DNA from: Opisthorchis felineus
Lineage: Eukaryota > Platyhelminthes > Trematoda > Opisthorchiida > Opisthorchiidae
Direction: 5' to 3'
Assembly (NCBI GenBank): GCA_004794785.1
Contig: SJOL01006991.1
Span: 279,961 to 343,960 of the forward strand
Length of the DNA: 64,000 nucleotides
This document shows, one piece after another, positions 12,776-25,199 of this stretch (position 1 is the first letter of the stretch; each line of letters begins with the position of its first letter). The notes under the pieces are model-generated. The model ran no database searches. It was not told where the DNA came from and saw only the letters and a list, made by a program, of their open reading frames with translations. The translations under genes were made by a program, and so were the position numbers.

Positions 12776-13072
12776 CAGCCAACAAACCCATCATCATCAT
12801 CATCAGCTGCAACAACCGCGTACTTGGCCTACAGTGGTTATAGCTGCCACAGTTTCGCTCACCGATGTTTTGGGGAGGTGGGGTAGATAGCTGCTTAATG
12901 GAAGCGTTAGCTGATATAATTGACGCGTAGATGCAGGGTTGTCAGTGGACTTTTCCTTGGGGAGATTGAGAGGGGAGCTTTGCATTGAAGGCGATAGCTT
13001 GGGTGCGCGAGCGCCATTGAGGGCGCCACTGGGCCATGTGTGACAGTGCCTCTAAACATTGATGTGTTCGTC

Positions 13073-14600
13073 TCAGGGTCCCCACCCAGGGAGACCGCAA
13101 TGACCAGCGCAGCTGAGTTTGCTGGTAATGGCTTTTATGCTTCGCTGCCAAGTCATTGTTTGACCTCTCCTGGCTCGTTCCCACCCTTCGCGTGGTTCTG
13201 CAAAAAGAACCTTTCGAGGGAGTCGGTCGACTGGTATACGGAGAAAGTGGCCAAGCCAGCGCGACCTACGCAGTGTGATCAGTTCATCTATCTTGGATGG
13301 GTCAGTTCTTCCGAAAACCATTCGACGTGCTTCAGCATTGCTGATCCGGTGTTCCCACCAGACTCGGGCAATGCATCGAAGACATTGATGGTCAAATGCT
13401 GAAAGTATTTTGATGTCCTCGGTACACAGCGGCCAGTTTTCTGATCCGTATAGTAACATGGAGCGCACTGCGGTATTGTAAACTCGACCGCTGGTGTATA
13501 AGCTGATGTCACGCATACGCCACAGGTGATACAGGTTCACAAAGGCTGCTCTGGCCTTCCCACTCCAGACGAAAGTATTATCTTTCGCAAGGTAACTGGG
13601 ACTGATACAACTGCCCAGGTAGACAAATTTCTCTACTACCTGAGTCGGCTCATCCACAAGCATGAGGTTATGGTTCGAGCCCACCCAGTCTTGCAATAGC
13701 ACTTTACATTTTGCAGGTGTGAACCGCATGCTAAACCGTGAGGCAGAATCATTTAGATTATTTAATATTGTTTGCATTACCACGACATCAGATCCAAGAA
13801 GAGCTATGTCATCTGCGTACTCGATATCTGTGTGCGAATGACCCGGGAGCACTTCGACCCCACAGGCATTAGAGGCTGATATTGAGTCTTCCATAATCGT
13901 ATCAATGACGAAGTTGAAGAAGAAAGGTGAAAGGTGAAAGAGTGAAAGCTTTGCATGACACCACTTGATGTGGTGAACTCAGGCGAGAACCTCCCGTAGA
14001 CCTTCACACTTCCGCGGGATTTGGCATACAGTGCCTTAGGAAGGTCAAGAATTTACTGGAAACACCTTTGCTCCATAGACACTGGCATAGTGCCTGACGG
14101 TCCGCAGAGTCAAAGGCAGCTTTCGAGTCAAGGAAGACAACCATTGTTCGTTGCTGGAAACAGTGTCGTTGTTCTAGAATCTGTCGGAGGGTGAAAATGT
14201 GATCGATGCATCTTTTTGCAGGACGGAACCCAGCTAGGTTTCCACGGACTTGTCTCTCCCTGTGTTCAGTCAACCTTTGAAGGATAAAACCAGAGAGGAT
14301 CTTCGATGCCACAGCTACCAAGTTGATGCCACGGTGGTTTTCACATAGCGTCCGCGTACCCTGTGGACATGCCCCATTCTGCAGGCACTACCTCTTCGTT
14401 CCTTATCGCGCCAATGAGCTTTTTCGATGGGTCAGCAGGGATTCTCTGTATTCTTTGAAGGGGGCTGGATACAGGTCATCCGGTCGTGGTGCCTTCTCAC
14501 GTTTCAGTACCGATATTTGGCAGTTCATTTCTTCTTCCAACGGGTAACTAAGGTTTACATTCCACTTGCTCATATGCACCATCTCCATAGGCTGTGTTAA
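13073..14600 (-). pseudogene. LINE reverse transcriptase domain, broken
   Basis: Blocks in order are: LKREKAPRPDDLYPAPF (14.4-14.6 kb; family GKAPGPDG); VRGNLAGFRPAKRCIDHIFT and FLDSKAAFDSADR (14.0-14.3 kb); then a 273-residue open stretch at 13073-13894. That stretch contains EYADDIALLGSD (the YADD polymerase site near 13810), FVYLGSCISP and the C-terminal LLYGSENWPL and RRSRWLGHFLRIP segments. The GVKQGC block lies at the frameshift near 13.95 kb and is not cleanly readable. The long C-terminal open frame suggests a moderately recent copy. Confidence 0.85.
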
Positions 14601-15199
14601 AAGAGGACAGCTAAACTGTTCTTCGAAGTGTCCGGTCCAGCTTTCCAGTCAACGTTTTTGCGAGTGGATCAATGACCCGCCTTTTTCACTTATCGGTTCA
14701 CTGACCGCTGCTTTCCTAAAGCCAGTCAATCGTGTCAGTTGATACAGAACATAGCTATTTCCCGTAGCAAAAGCCTTCTCCATCTCCCCCGAGTTCCAAT
14801 GTCCACCAGAGCTCTTGGTCTTTCCTTAGGCTTTTCACTATTTGGTGATTGAGTGATTTGCTTGCGTCAGGTACTCTTTGCCTGCTAGTGTGGGTTTCCT
14901 GGCATCAATCAGGACTAGCGATCTCGACGATATCCAGTGGTCATTTGGTCTTATCGGAGAAGTGGGACAGGTAGCACTAAACGCCGCTAGCACAGCTCCT
15001 TTCACATTCTGTCCTGCTTCATCCACGTGCTCGCCACCAGTACAGAGCCGGTTTACTGTAGACAGTTGTTGAGCAAGCTCAGATCGATACTGCTGAGCTA
15101 TGGTAGTTCTTTGAAGATGGCGGCGTGGCATGTGTCCTTCTGCTTTGCGAGGGCCTGGGGGAGAACAAAATGTCAGGCATGCACGCACCATGGCGTGAT

Positions 15200-15960
15200 C
15201 GGAATCAAGTTGTTTGCCTCAGAAGGAACGGCAGTCTTGAATTGTAGGTCTCCACCGGTGGCTGATGGCCACGTGATTCATCTGGGTCCACGGTTGATTT
15301 ACAGTTGGTGGCCGTCATGTTACGCGATGCGAACGTTTATGCTGAAAGTTAGTGCTGGCGAGAAACAGTTCATGATCAACACACAACTGGAAGAGTCGCT
15401 GTCCTTTGTCTGTGCGGTGAGCATCGACTCCGAATCGACCACCCAGATGTGATTCCAAGGACCTCAGACGGCCGGCTTGGGCATTCATATCGACCGCAAG
15501 GAGCACAATGTCAGTGCTTCTTGTTCGGAGAATGAGGCGGGATAACTCTCGATAGAAAGTATTTTTGTCGTCGTCAGAACTGCAGTCCGTTAGGGCATAT
15601 ACCAACACTACAAACATGCACCATTTTTAATGTCGAGCTGCTTTCAGCTTGAACTGGATAACCGGTCGGCGCAAAGATGACCGTTCACTGGGATCCAACC
15701 GAGCAAAGCGCGTTCAGCTCTGCGGCTGAGTGCAACACCCACGGGATATAGTCCAGGAATAATCGCTTCTGGATCACCGGACACACATAGAGTGAAATGT
15801 AAAAGATGAGTTCTTTCTTGACGCTTTGAGATGCATAAGCACGTTTGGATATTGTATGCGTGTTTCGGAGACACAGCACACATAAACTTTAAGGGAGAAC
15901 AAAGATTCAGCGGGCATTGCCTGTTTGTCACTTTGACACAGAGTATGGACGTTTAAAGGA
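15200..15960 (-). pseudogene. LINE endonuclease domain, broken
   Basis: Fragments of an exonuclease-endonuclease-phosphatase fold are visible in several frames. These are the N-terminal strand with CVSETRI (catalytic Glu), then IPVNGHLCADRL, FVVLVYALTDCSSDDDK, VDMNAQAG (metal/phosphate-binding Asp and Asn), and SDHAMVRA (catalytic Asp-His pair). The endonuclease of intact elements nicks the target DNA to prime reverse transcription. Frameshifts between blocks mean no complete domain can be made from this copy. Confidence 0.75.
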
Positions 15961-16900
15961 TCTCTTTGATTTAGCGGTGTGCTATTTTTTGTTGTTAAAA
16001 GACAGCGGGGTGCACAAGACACTTCGGTCAGATAAATGACAATCAAATGACCCAGCAGCGTTTGCTTCTGTAGTGGGAAGCTTTGTGGAGGGCCATCAGT
16101 GGACACAGAACTGTGCGGGTAAATGATACTCCCCAGTTGCCCAGGCCGAGGAAGGGTGCTTGGTTAAGGTACCCCACCTTGAGCCTTTGTCTCAAACGTC
16201 TGACCCGCAAAGCAGTGAAAGAATGTAGGGCTTTGTCCGGGGACCGTGCCGCTAGCCTCTGACCCGCGAGGCAGCGGGCAGTGGGCTTTTCTTTGGGACC
16301 CTCCTCAGGGCCGATGACTTAATAGTCTAACCCGTTTGGCTGCACGGGGTTGGCGTAACCCGAGGGCGAAGGGAGTAAGGCATTCCTGTTTCACTGCTGA
16401 TGCGTCCGTGCGCAGCAAGTGCCTTTTAAGTAGCACCGAGATCTTTTGTTTTAAAAGTATTTTGACCGTGTTGAATAATGCACCAGTGCCCACGGTCAAC
16501 CGTTAGGCGATCGGAGTGCGCGGTTTTTAAGGTCGTCGACCTTTTCTAACCTTTTCTAACTAGGGAAGGCAGCATCGCTGTTTCCATGAATATGGACATG
16601 CTGGTCACCTGGGGTAAACACCTTACTGCCTTCACACTCCTATCGCAGAGGACAGTACGAATTTAACCCCAGACCGCCTCGTAGCATGATTACTCGTAGT
16701 ACGAGGTCTCGCTGCTCTTGGTCTGACGACCCCCCTTTGGCCTTCCTGGAATGGTTGCAACTTGTGAAACGAAGTTCCAGCCAGTGTGGCTCGCGGGATC
16801 ATTGCAGCACTCATGCCCTACGACCACATCTAAGTGACAGCTAGGACACACTGTCACACGTGAGTTCACCGATGTAACCCATAATTTCAAGTGGACAACT

Positions 16901-19135
16901 TCACCCAGTTTCTAGAAATTCTGCATCTAGTTAGCCTGGACTCCCTCTCTAACAGTGTTGTCACAGCCGTTATCCTGCTATGCTATCTGAACCACCAGCA
17001 TGGGTAAACAAGGACATGTTACCGGCCCACTTCAGTAGTACTAATAAGGAGGACTGGCAGTGCAGACATACAGATCCGAAGGAGTTGAACTGAAGAAGGT
17101 TAAGGCTATATATGAATTTTACATGTTTGCAGATTCCAACGATTAGCAGCCGTAATCCAACTTGTGATTTAATGGTTGCTTGTCCTGTCTCACGGAGCAC
17201 CACACATTTGAAACTTAGTAAATATGGTGAAGATGTGTGGGAACAATTTGACTTGCTTACCAGATTTCTGCCTAGAAATTTATCTTTATACAGAGCGCAT
17301 ATTGACAGCAGTTGTCGTGAACTTCCATCGTTTTGAGAACCACTATCCTCTGCTACATCCACTTCTCATAAACTGTTCCTCCTAAGTTTGCGCTTACTAT
17401 ATACAAACTGGTGAACAGCTGTGTCAAAGGACCACAATGCTTACAGTTTTTGTAACCACATTATCTCCAACCCAGCTCCACCGGCAAAACAAAACGAGCG
17501 TCTTGCCTATCAGCCGGCCCACGCTGCAATGGCTTAGACAGTGCTCAATATTGGTTCATTGCATTTCAAACTTTTGTCCTGGAAGAGAATTTTTGGTAAA
17601 CTTTTTCACCAACATTTATACGATATTGACGTGGTAGATGCTAGCACGTTTTGTGCTACTAATTCCCCCGTACTGCGTACGTTGAATCAACCACAGAATT
17701 ACTAAAGTTTTGGAGTGGCAGAATAAAAGTTAGTTCTAATGATTTTTCTTAACTGGCCTCGATTTACTCAGTGAAGCCCACGACGCACTAATCAGGATAT
17801 GTGCTGGCGTATAGGCAACCACTGTTAGGAAATCACTCACACATAAGGATTTAGTTTATCAGAACGTCGCAGGAAAGCGTAGCCCATATTCCCCCGGACT
17901 TTTTTCATTTCCAAAACTAGGTTTTTTGTGTACGAATGGATCGGCGCATTTCGATGTCGCCCAAGACAGTCCGTGTTAGCTCGATCCGGTTTTCTACTAA
18001 GAAGAAAGATACGGTCCAGCCGAGCTGCATAATTTATTGTGGGAACCAAATCATACAGGTTTACATCAATTATCTCTCAGTCCTTATCCGCATTAAACCA
18101 GTTTGGATGGGATGCAGTCCTGCTTGTGATAGTTCGCCGTGTGATCCTATTTACGACAGACACTGAGTAGATAATCTAACTAATCAGGTAGCTTAGCTGA
18201 TTCATCTTATCCTGAAAGTGTGAAAAAGGAATATATCTGACGTTTCTAAACACAAAGCACAATTTTCGCATAGGGTTTGATTCTGAGTTGTGGAAATGAA
18301 ATTTGAATCTTAAGCTGTAAAATTGTCTGGCAACACCAGAAATTTCAACGGTGTGTTTAGAAAGGAAAATGCTGCATTAAATGTTATGGGATTCTATACA
18401 AAGGCAACATCAGTCAACATCAAGCTCACTCCTATGGCGCTTTTCTTTCGGAAAGTTACTGATGCAGACTGCCTCCGCGTAGATGGAACATGTAGCTCAA
18501 CCAATATCCGGAGGGTGATGGATTCATATCCCTCCAGAACATTCTAGGATGAACACTACTAATAAATTTCAATGGGTAAAAACCTAGCAATACGCTTTTA
18601 AGTTTTCATCTCGCACTGCAGAATTTACTACAAAATTGGGGCATAGCTTTGATAAATTCATTTACAAGCACAACTACTCCACGGAAGTGTGCACGAAACC
18701 GAGTCAGTCTTTAACAATGTTTGTAAGGCAATTAAGCCACAGTGGCTTGGAAGACCGCCGTCGCTGATGACGTTAAAAAGCATTGCACCATCGTAGCGTG
18801 CGACCGTATTTGTCATGTTGTGGTGCCACTAGAGCAAGTTACTGTGCCACATCATACACATGTTTTCCAGGAAGCTCAACACGAAAACAAGATCAACCTA
18901 TGGTGAAGCATTCTAAATGTTCACCTCCCTGGTTGATTCTTGTGGTGAAGCACCAATAGCGCGGTCCCCCGGTGCGAAGCAATTACATCGATATGACAGC
19001 GTAACAAGTGGTAGGATCAAGGAATGAAATTGAGACCGAATCTTCGAAAGACGGTAAGGAAACGCACAAAATTTCATATCTTAGGTTTTGTGAAAAAGCC
19101 AAACCACTTAAAGGTTCGGAACAAAGGAAAAAAAC
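16901..19135. other. No gene recognised
   Basis: Several short open frames exist on both strands (longest 130 codons, 16970-17362 minus) but none shows a family motif, a convincing splice context or biased composition. A weak tRNA-promoter-like box (GGATTCATATCCC near 18520) hints at an old SINE but is too degenerate to call. Confidence 0.5.
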
Positions 19136-19139
19136 GAAA

Positions 19140-19218
19140 GTAAGTAAGCAAGTAAGTAAGTAAGTATGTATGTTTGTATGTATGTATGTATGTATGTATG
19201 TATTTATGTATGTATAAA
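19140..19218 (+). repeat. Tetranucleotide microsatellite (GTAA/GTAT)n
   Basis: The tract begins with repeated GTAA units and passes into GTAT units with a few GTTT and TTAT interruptions. It contains roughly nineteen units in all, and no gene overlaps it. Confidence 0.95.
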
Positions 19219-19299
19219 TGTAAGATTATTGAGCATGATGTGACCTTGGGGTAGCCGCAAACCGACTCCATTAAGAACAGTAATCCCTAAACCGGTCAT

Positions 19300-20380
19300 A
19301 TAATTGGTGAAACTGTTACTCTTTAAAACACCACCCGGTGTGATTTTGGGTTGCATTGCTTCTGTTTTGTCGATTTTCTATCGTTATAAGGCCAACTGGT
19401 CATCGGTATGGCTGGGTCAGACAGAACATGGAGTTAACATATTTTCGGTTTGTCGATGCCTGAGGCTTGGGGAGTAAGCATGTTTACCACTGGTGATCGG
19501 ACGATTGGCGCTCGTTCTCCATCACCGAAGAAGACATCTCAAAGTCTCCGAACTCAAGCGTCTTTTCCTTCTCTGTAGGCTCGCTGGGTGGTTGGCTTAA
19601 AATCGCACTTGGGGGAACAGATCACCGACTGATCTAGAAATACCTTGGTCATTTCAACAACAGAGGACCTAGGTAGTAAGTTAGAAGATGCATTCAAAGT
19701 TGACACATGATCTAGCGCCGCAGTGCTGGATGAATTATTGTACGGTCGTATATAAACAAAATAGTATGTATCTATTCAGAATATTAGCCTTTAAAAGCCC
19801 AGGCTAGCACTCATATTTTTGAGCGCATCCGAGGACAACCCCCAGACAATGAGTGCCGGAGCATGCGCAGAGCGAATGGCGCTGATGAAATAGTGAGTCT
19901 TTGTTGTGAATAAAACGGTCGGAATGCGTCAGAATGGGATGTTAAACTTCTCCACCGCCACATCCCACGGGCTGCTCTACATGGTTGTTACTCAGCAGCA
20001 GTCACAACCGATAAACTTCATTCGTCGGAGGAAGCTCGATTTTTAGTTTCATGTAGTAAGATTTACTTGAAGCTTAACCTATCACTTAAAACAAACTCTG
20101 TTGGTCAGAACGTTATTTCGGTGACGAGCACTAAGTAGCAGGACTACTGTAAAGCTATTTCCTGTGCTGTAACTGAATTGGTGGTCTTCGGCTAGCCAGA
20201 CAGTTTGATGCAATCAGCGCTAACCGGGTGAATCAGTTGGATGATTGGGCCTTAACTTCTTGCATGGAAGCTCAAAATCCATGCTCTAGGATAAGAACGG
20301 CCGTGAATACTTTCCGAGTTTTCACTGAAACGAACGAATATTTTTCACTTATGCACGCACAGTGTATCATAAATGATACT
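19300..20380. other. No gene recognised
   Basis: Sequence between the microsatellite and the candidate exon at 20.4 kb. Short open frames are present but carry no recognisable motif on either strand. Confidence 0.5.
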
Positions 20381-20381
20381 T

Positions 20382-20618
20382 TTAGTTCAGCTGAATTAAC
20401 CCATTCTCTTTCAGCATTACCATCCACTTTGGTAATGAAAGTTGATTGTACTTGCTTGCTTCCAAAAACGTTCCAGCGATGAGCTTTCGTCTTGTTCCGT
20501 TGCTTTGAAAGATGGTCATCAAGTAGTCAATAATATATGCGGACGTAAAGCACAAAATCTGGGATGGTTGCAGGACAATCATCTGAATCAACATCCGAAA
20601 TAAATCCATCTCCAAGTA
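20382..20618 (-). CDS. Candidate exon with RIIa/DPY-30-like dimerisation helix pair (unknown gene)
   Basis: A good acceptor (TTTGCTCTTGAG) precedes an open frame reading YLEMDLFRMLIQMIVLQPSQ and then ILCFTSAYIIDYLMTIFQ. The spacing of aliphatic residues, the QPSQI turn and AYIIDYL resemble the RIIa dimerisation/docking fold (pattern QPxDI-FxAxYF--L) of ciliary and PKA-anchoring proteins. It continues to a stop at 20382, or may splice at a GTAATG donor about 55 bases earlier (after PKW-M). No neighbouring exon was identified and no ATG can be assigned. The fold assignment is from memory of the pattern only. Confidence 0.35.
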   Translation of the reverse strand, partial: YLEMDLFRMLIQMIVLQPSQILCFTSAYIIDYLMTIFQSNGTRRKLIAGTFLEASKYNQLSLPKWMVMLKENGLIQLN

Positions 20619-21897
20619 CTCAAGAGCAAAGGTAAGTGTTGTGTATTCGAAGAATTCTGCATGTAAAACCACTAATCTGATAGTAAAATACCACGAGCTC
20701 TGCCAGTTAAGGCAGAGGGAGTTTACAATACAGCAAGGATTGAGAAGCGGCTGGCTTGTAACGGGTTTCATCATCAAGAACTAATCGCAAAACACGAATC
20801 CCGATTACAATGACCTCAGGAGAACAACCAAACATTTGGCCAGTGGTGCGCTGCTTTGAATAGTTTTTTCATTTAGTGGATTCCGTCGGAATTTTTCTTT
20901 AGCGGATATTGTGATTATCAGCTCCACGGTGCAGAGCCTCCATCGGTCGACGAGATGAAAACCTATCCTCAGCGTACCTATTGGGTGAAACCAAAAACCT
21001 CTTCAAGTAGTCCAGTCCTATAATTAATTCAGAATAACTTATTAGAGGCTAAGTTAAAACATTTAACCCTAAATACCCTTCGGCACGCATTGTGTTTTTC
21101 ATCTGATGAATCCATGCTTTTGTGAAGGACAGAAAAAGCGATTTCTGCTCGCAGTTTGCAGACTTCCGTATCACGCGCCCGAGTAGGACATTCGGCCAGT
21201 GCACTAATCAGTCCTGGAAACTGTGGGTAACGATTCACTTGTTTGTTTGTCAAAAACGTAAAATTAAATTTGTTTCAACTTCAATTATCTGACTTGGCTG
21301 GAAGAGCATTCCTGGCACCAGTTCAAATCAAATAAGGGTTTGAATATTTATCTGTGACAAGTGAATCACTTATTTGTCGCACTGAATAAGGACGGCGAAA
21401 AAGCGTCAATCCGAAAATTTTGGGATCGATTGAGAAGTCATCGTTTCAGAGCAGTTTGCTAAGCCTAATCGGCGAAAAGGTGTTTTTGTGTAGATAAGAA
21501 TATCTTATGCACTGGTACAAGCTGATTCAAAGGTGCCACCTAACTAGATCGGCTAATTTTGAATAAGACGGGTATCGGTATGCTTCTGCTATACCTATTA
21601 AACGAAGTTAACTGAGATTTATGAAAAGTTCTTCGCATTCAAGTGCCTCCCGAAACCGTCAAAAATAAGCTAAAGACGAACTCAACTGTCTTAGTTGGGT
21701 TAAAAACAAATATGACAGGCTTCGTGCAAATAAGTGATTGCACAGAAACATAAAATCCCAGCTGTCAACAATGACCAATTTCGTATAGAGCAAAGGACAG
21801 GAATATATAAAAATAAAGGAGATATTTAAAAATGCTGAGTCACGCCGTTCACATCCGACTTGGTATTCTGTTCGAACTAAGTGCTGCACTGTACCTT

Positions 21898-23124
21898 TTA
21901 CTTCACAACAGTCCAACGTTCTCTTCTGAGCCGATTCGTTTGGGATAAATCCTTCAAAAACTCTAAACTGCAGTCCGTGTTCTCCCCTTTCTCAGTGATC
22001 CTCCGGGCAGGTTCAAAGATACTACTATCGTCCATAGCGGAATCAGGCGGAGACAAACTGGATATATTGTCCTCCGTTTTCGAAGTTCTCCAACCAGCAC
22101 GCTTATGCCTCTTCAGTGCGGGTTTGCTAAGAGTAGATGCAAAGTTCCAGTTCTTATCTCCGGATAAATTGATCTCTCTGTAGTCGTTTTCAATCGAAGC
22201 CAGAGTCTCTCGGGCCTCTTGAAGTTCCGATTCTTCCAATCCTTCATTTAGAAACCAGTGAACGAAACAACGTCTACTGAACATCATATCGAATTTTGCA
22301 CCCACTGTACTCCAGACACTCCGAATAGCAGTCGTGTTGGCCAGCATAGTCACGGAACAATCTGTAGGAGCGATGTGTGAGTCGTAAGCCATGAAAATTG
22401 GCGGTTGTGCCACTAAATTGACCTTCACACCTGTGGGGCACCAGTCAACGAATTCATAATGCGGAGTTGCTTTGACACGAGTAAGTGCGCTGTTAACTAA
22501 TCGAGGACCTACAAGACCTCGAAATGAAAGCACACAGGCCATAAACTTCCCTCGGTTTAGGTCACATTTGACGGTTTGACCGGCCGAACTAAACACGTTC
22601 TGAACCAGCTGATCAATCGTAGGCTGATGGGTTGAATGTGAGTAGTGTAGAAACGGTGCGTGCCTCAAGACTGGGAAGTGTATCCGAGGAAATGGCACCA
22701 GGTTTGTTTCCAGTTCCGGAAGGCTGGCAGTAAGACAACCAGGATAACGAATAGGTGATAGTAAAGAACTTGTCAGAAGGGCAATTACCTGGTTAAATGT
22801 GTGGAATGTTGGTTGGCGGTGCATCAGATTTCGACGGCACACCTCACCAATGGCTTCATTGTCCATCATCGTTGAAAGCTTCACCGCGTCCACAGCCTGA
22901 TCCAAATGTAACACTGTATTGTATGGCTCCACTATGGTGTTTGCGTGTTGCGGTGACGGATAAATTGGCAACTGTACAATGCTATTTTTCTCATAGTCAG
23001 AAGAAAGGCATTGGAAAATATATGCCGTCAGACCTCCACCGGTGCCACCAGAACAACTATGGGTCGCGACAAATCCCTGAAGTAGATCCGTGTGTTCTAC
23101 AGCTTTGCGTACTCTCTCCATGAT
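21898..23124 (-). CDS. Divergent alpha-tubulin, last exon (core, C-terminal domain and long basic tail)
   Basis: This 408-residue exon contains HSCSGGTGGGLT (the tubulin signature, usually GGGTGSG), YPSPQHANTIVEPYNTVL, DNEAIGEVCRRNL, PELETNLVPFPRIHFPV (the Glu aligning with alpha-tubulin E254, which hydrolyses the beta-site GTP, is kept), MVKCDxxxGK-type text read here as TVKCDLNRGKFMAC, EFVDWCPTGVKV and FVHWFLNEGLEE. The last lines match helix H11-H12 of alpha-tubulin. After ENDYREI, where normal alpha-tubulin has a short acidic tail ending in Tyr, this protein has about 90 residues rich in Lys, Arg and Ser, ending VVK. With the two upstream exons and a separate Met the protein is about 580 residues, against about 450 for the family. 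The frame is intact throughout, arguing for a functional but specialised isotype, perhaps in sperm or cilia (inference). Confidence 0.9.
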   Translation of the reverse strand: MMERVRKAVEHTDLLQGFVATHSCSGGTGGGLTAYIFQCLSSDYEKNSIVQLPIYPSPQHANTIVEPYNTVLHLDQAVDAVKLSTMMDNEAIGEVCRRNLMHRQPTFHTFNQVIALLTSSLLSPIRYPGCLTASLPELETNLVPFPRIHFPVLRHAPFLHYSHSTHQPTIDQLVQNVFSSAGQTVKCDLNRGKFMACVLSFRGLVGPRLVNSALTRVKATPHYEFVDWCPTGVKVNLVAQPPIFMAYDSHIAPTDCSVTMLANTTAIRSVWSTVGAKFDMMFSRRCFVHWFLNEGLEESELQEARETLASIENDYREINLSGDKNWNFASTLSKPALKRHKRAGWRTSKTEDNISSLSPPDSAMDDSSIFEPARRITEKGENTDCSLEFLKDLSQTNRLRRERWTVVK

Positions 23125-23301
23125 CTGAAAGTAAAGTGAATATAGCGAGAAAAAATAACATCCCACCCGAAATCAACAGCGCAGACAATATGTTGGGGGA
23201 ACATCGAAATACATCGCATTACTCAAAAATAATTCCGCGTAAAGCAGCAGAGTTGACTAAGCACAAAGGAACAATATCTGACCTTAGATTGTGTCACTCA
23301 C

Positions 23302-23426
23302 CTTGTCAATCATTTTCTTTCCAATCGTGATGTTTCCTCGTGCAAAATTATTGGAGCAGTCCTCATTGTGCGTGATTAGATCATGTGGATGGTACAGACA
23401 CCGGTACATCCCATTGCGCACTTCGT
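23302..23426 (-). CDS. Divergent alpha-tubulin, middle exon
   Basis: This exon encodes (D)EVRNGMYRCLYHPHDLI and then NNFARGNITIGKKMIDK. It matches the alpha-tubulin segment DEVRTGTYRQLFHPEQLI and NNYARGHYTIGKEIID. The acceptor is ATTACAG, the donor AAG before GTGAGT. Phase 1 in completes the Asp codon from the exon ending at 27117, and phase 0 out leads into IMERVRK at 23124. Length is 125 bases. Confidence 0.9.
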
Positions 23427-24795
23427 CTGTAATAGAAACCGAAATTTATTTGTGGCTAAATATTGCATCCTCGGATGAACAGAAAAACCACAGGTAAAAA
23501 ATTATTCGCACAGAGATACGGGTGGTCCAGGAGATCGATACCTCCCCCCCCACATTCATCTTGCTGTGTGAACTAGACAGAATTACTATCCCAAAGTTCA
23601 ACAGTTTAATTACCCCATATCAGCAAGTGTTCAAAGGATGTTCCTCTGTTCACCTGGTTTATGTCAGCTTTGGCTGCATTATTTCGTTACACGACCCTTT
23701 TATCACGCTAAATTTACCAAACCAGTGCACTCGCTCCTGATTATGCATAACCGCTTGCAAAGTATGGGCTCATATTCCCTCAATAATCGCTAGTATAATT
23801 ATCCACAATGAGGTTACAGGCGATACACACTTCTGCTTAAACACAGTTATAACGCTCTGGTATCCATCAAAAACTGGTCTCTTCCGAGATGTCTCTTTTA
23901 GGATAGGGTTCAAAGTAAAAATATTTCCAAGGGGATTATACGGAAGGATAGGTAAAGCTGCAGGTTCAATCGTCCCCAAAAAGAGATGATTTACTCAGGA
24001 CAATATTAGATGGGCTGGCATACAAGTAAGTCACTGTCTGTTGTTGGAAGCTGGGTATGAACAATCGTGAAGTAACGAATAAAACCAGTGGAAATTGTGA
24101 TTTCGATCTTCAGTGCTGTAATTCATCTCAATCGTAATTTAGAACAGAAAAACTTCATCCCGTCACAGCAGCTATCCCAATTCAGAGGGGCAACTACCTA
24201 TATCCTGAAAATGTTCTGTATAGTCATGAAGGAGATGGGTAATTGCATATTGGTTGATCAGATAAATATGGACATATTTTTAGTTGGGCCTTGATTGAGT
24301 CGCTTCATCGACAAGTCGGATTGGTCGGAGTTTCTGGTAGGATACCGGTCATCTAGCTTACCGCGATAAAGCTCACCTGGTCGCTGCATGAATAATTTTG
24401 AAGTGCAGTGTTTAAATGTAGAAACACAACACGACGACTTTGTATTCAAAAAAGGCAGATTTAAGGAAATGGTAGGTTATGCAAAATCTGGGTGTTTTAG
24501 AAAGTGGATAGTATCCTGTCATAAGGCACATACCAATCTGGATAGTAATATGTTAATCACCAGGAAACCTTAAACATTGCTTGTTCACTGATTTAGTGAA
24601 CAGAATAAGCCACTGGTTGTTGAGACATCTTGAATGAAGTGATCATCGAAATTTTGTAAACCGAGTATCTCACTACGCCCCGTAATGGTTGTGTATCGGA
24701 TAACTCTGCTTTCCAACTCTGCCGGCTAATGGACACATTTTCTATGACTTCACCTGCCTCGTTATGCCAGAGTCCCATCTAAAATGGTTATTTAA

Positions 24796-25185
24796 ATGCA
24801 CGTCCTATCACTGAATCAAAAGCCAATACATTCAACTACGCTGATTATTCCTTATCAGTTTTCCCTTTTGGGAGAATATGTACTCACACGTAATTTTGTA
24901 TCTTCCCATGAGCTTCCCATCCCACTTCCAAGTGATCACCTCAGCAAACTTATTCTTTTGTCCACGCAGAATGTGCAGTTTACTTTTAAACAGCTCGAGA
25001 GAGCATATGAGAACACTTTTTTAGACCCAGCATTAACTGAAATTTTTCTGGGAATTGTCGTAAGACAATCTAAAAGAGCTCCGATGACAGCAGCTTACTT
25101 ATTTGAGGCTGGACATATTACACGAAATTTGACACTCATGGATTTAGTGCATCCTCACTTACAAGTTATACATAAGAAACAGTAG
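24796..25185 (+). CDS. Unidentified open frame, 129 aa, within the tubulin intron
   Basis: The ATG at 24796 opens a 129-codon frame on the strand opposite to the tubulin gene, inside its large second intron. It reads, for example, YQFSLLGEYVLTRNF, FKQLERAYENTFLDP and TAAYLFEAGHITRN. Composition is more protein-like than the surrounding short frames, with balanced charge and several helix-like stretches. I recognise no family, signal peptide or transmembrane helix. It may be a single-exon gene, a retrotransposed fragment, or chance in AT-rich DNA. Confidence 0.25.
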   Translation: MHVLSLNQKPIHSTTLIIPYQFSLLGEYVLTRNFVSSHELPIPLPSDHLSKLILLSTQNVQFTFKQLERAYENTFLDPALTEIFLGIVVRQSKRAPMTAAYLFEAGHITRNLTLMDLVHPHLQVIHKKQ

Positions 25186-25199
25186 GTGTTCAGATAATA

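Larger units (their letters stand above)
12800..16900 (-). mobile_element. Decayed RTE-like non-LTR retrotransposon (LINE)
   Basis: Read on the minus strand, this block carries in order an apurinic-type endonuclease, a linker and a reverse transcriptase, the layout of RTE-like LINEs known to be abundant in flukes. Endonuclease text runs from about 15960 (TLCQ, then VCCVSETRIQ) through VDMNAQAGRL near 15500 to SDHAMV near 15200. The reverse transcriptase follows from about 14600 to 13080. Several frameshifts and stops break the frame, so the element is dead. The 16.0-16.9 kb part is relatively GC-rich and has no conserved motif; I read it as the likely 5' untranslated region, so the right boundary is uncertain. 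The left (3') end is near the short ATC repeat at 12788-12805. Confidence 0.8.

Noticed and set aside
13040..13402. Plus-strand open frame of 120 codons
   Set aside because: It is the antisense shadow of the LINE reverse transcriptase on the minus strand.
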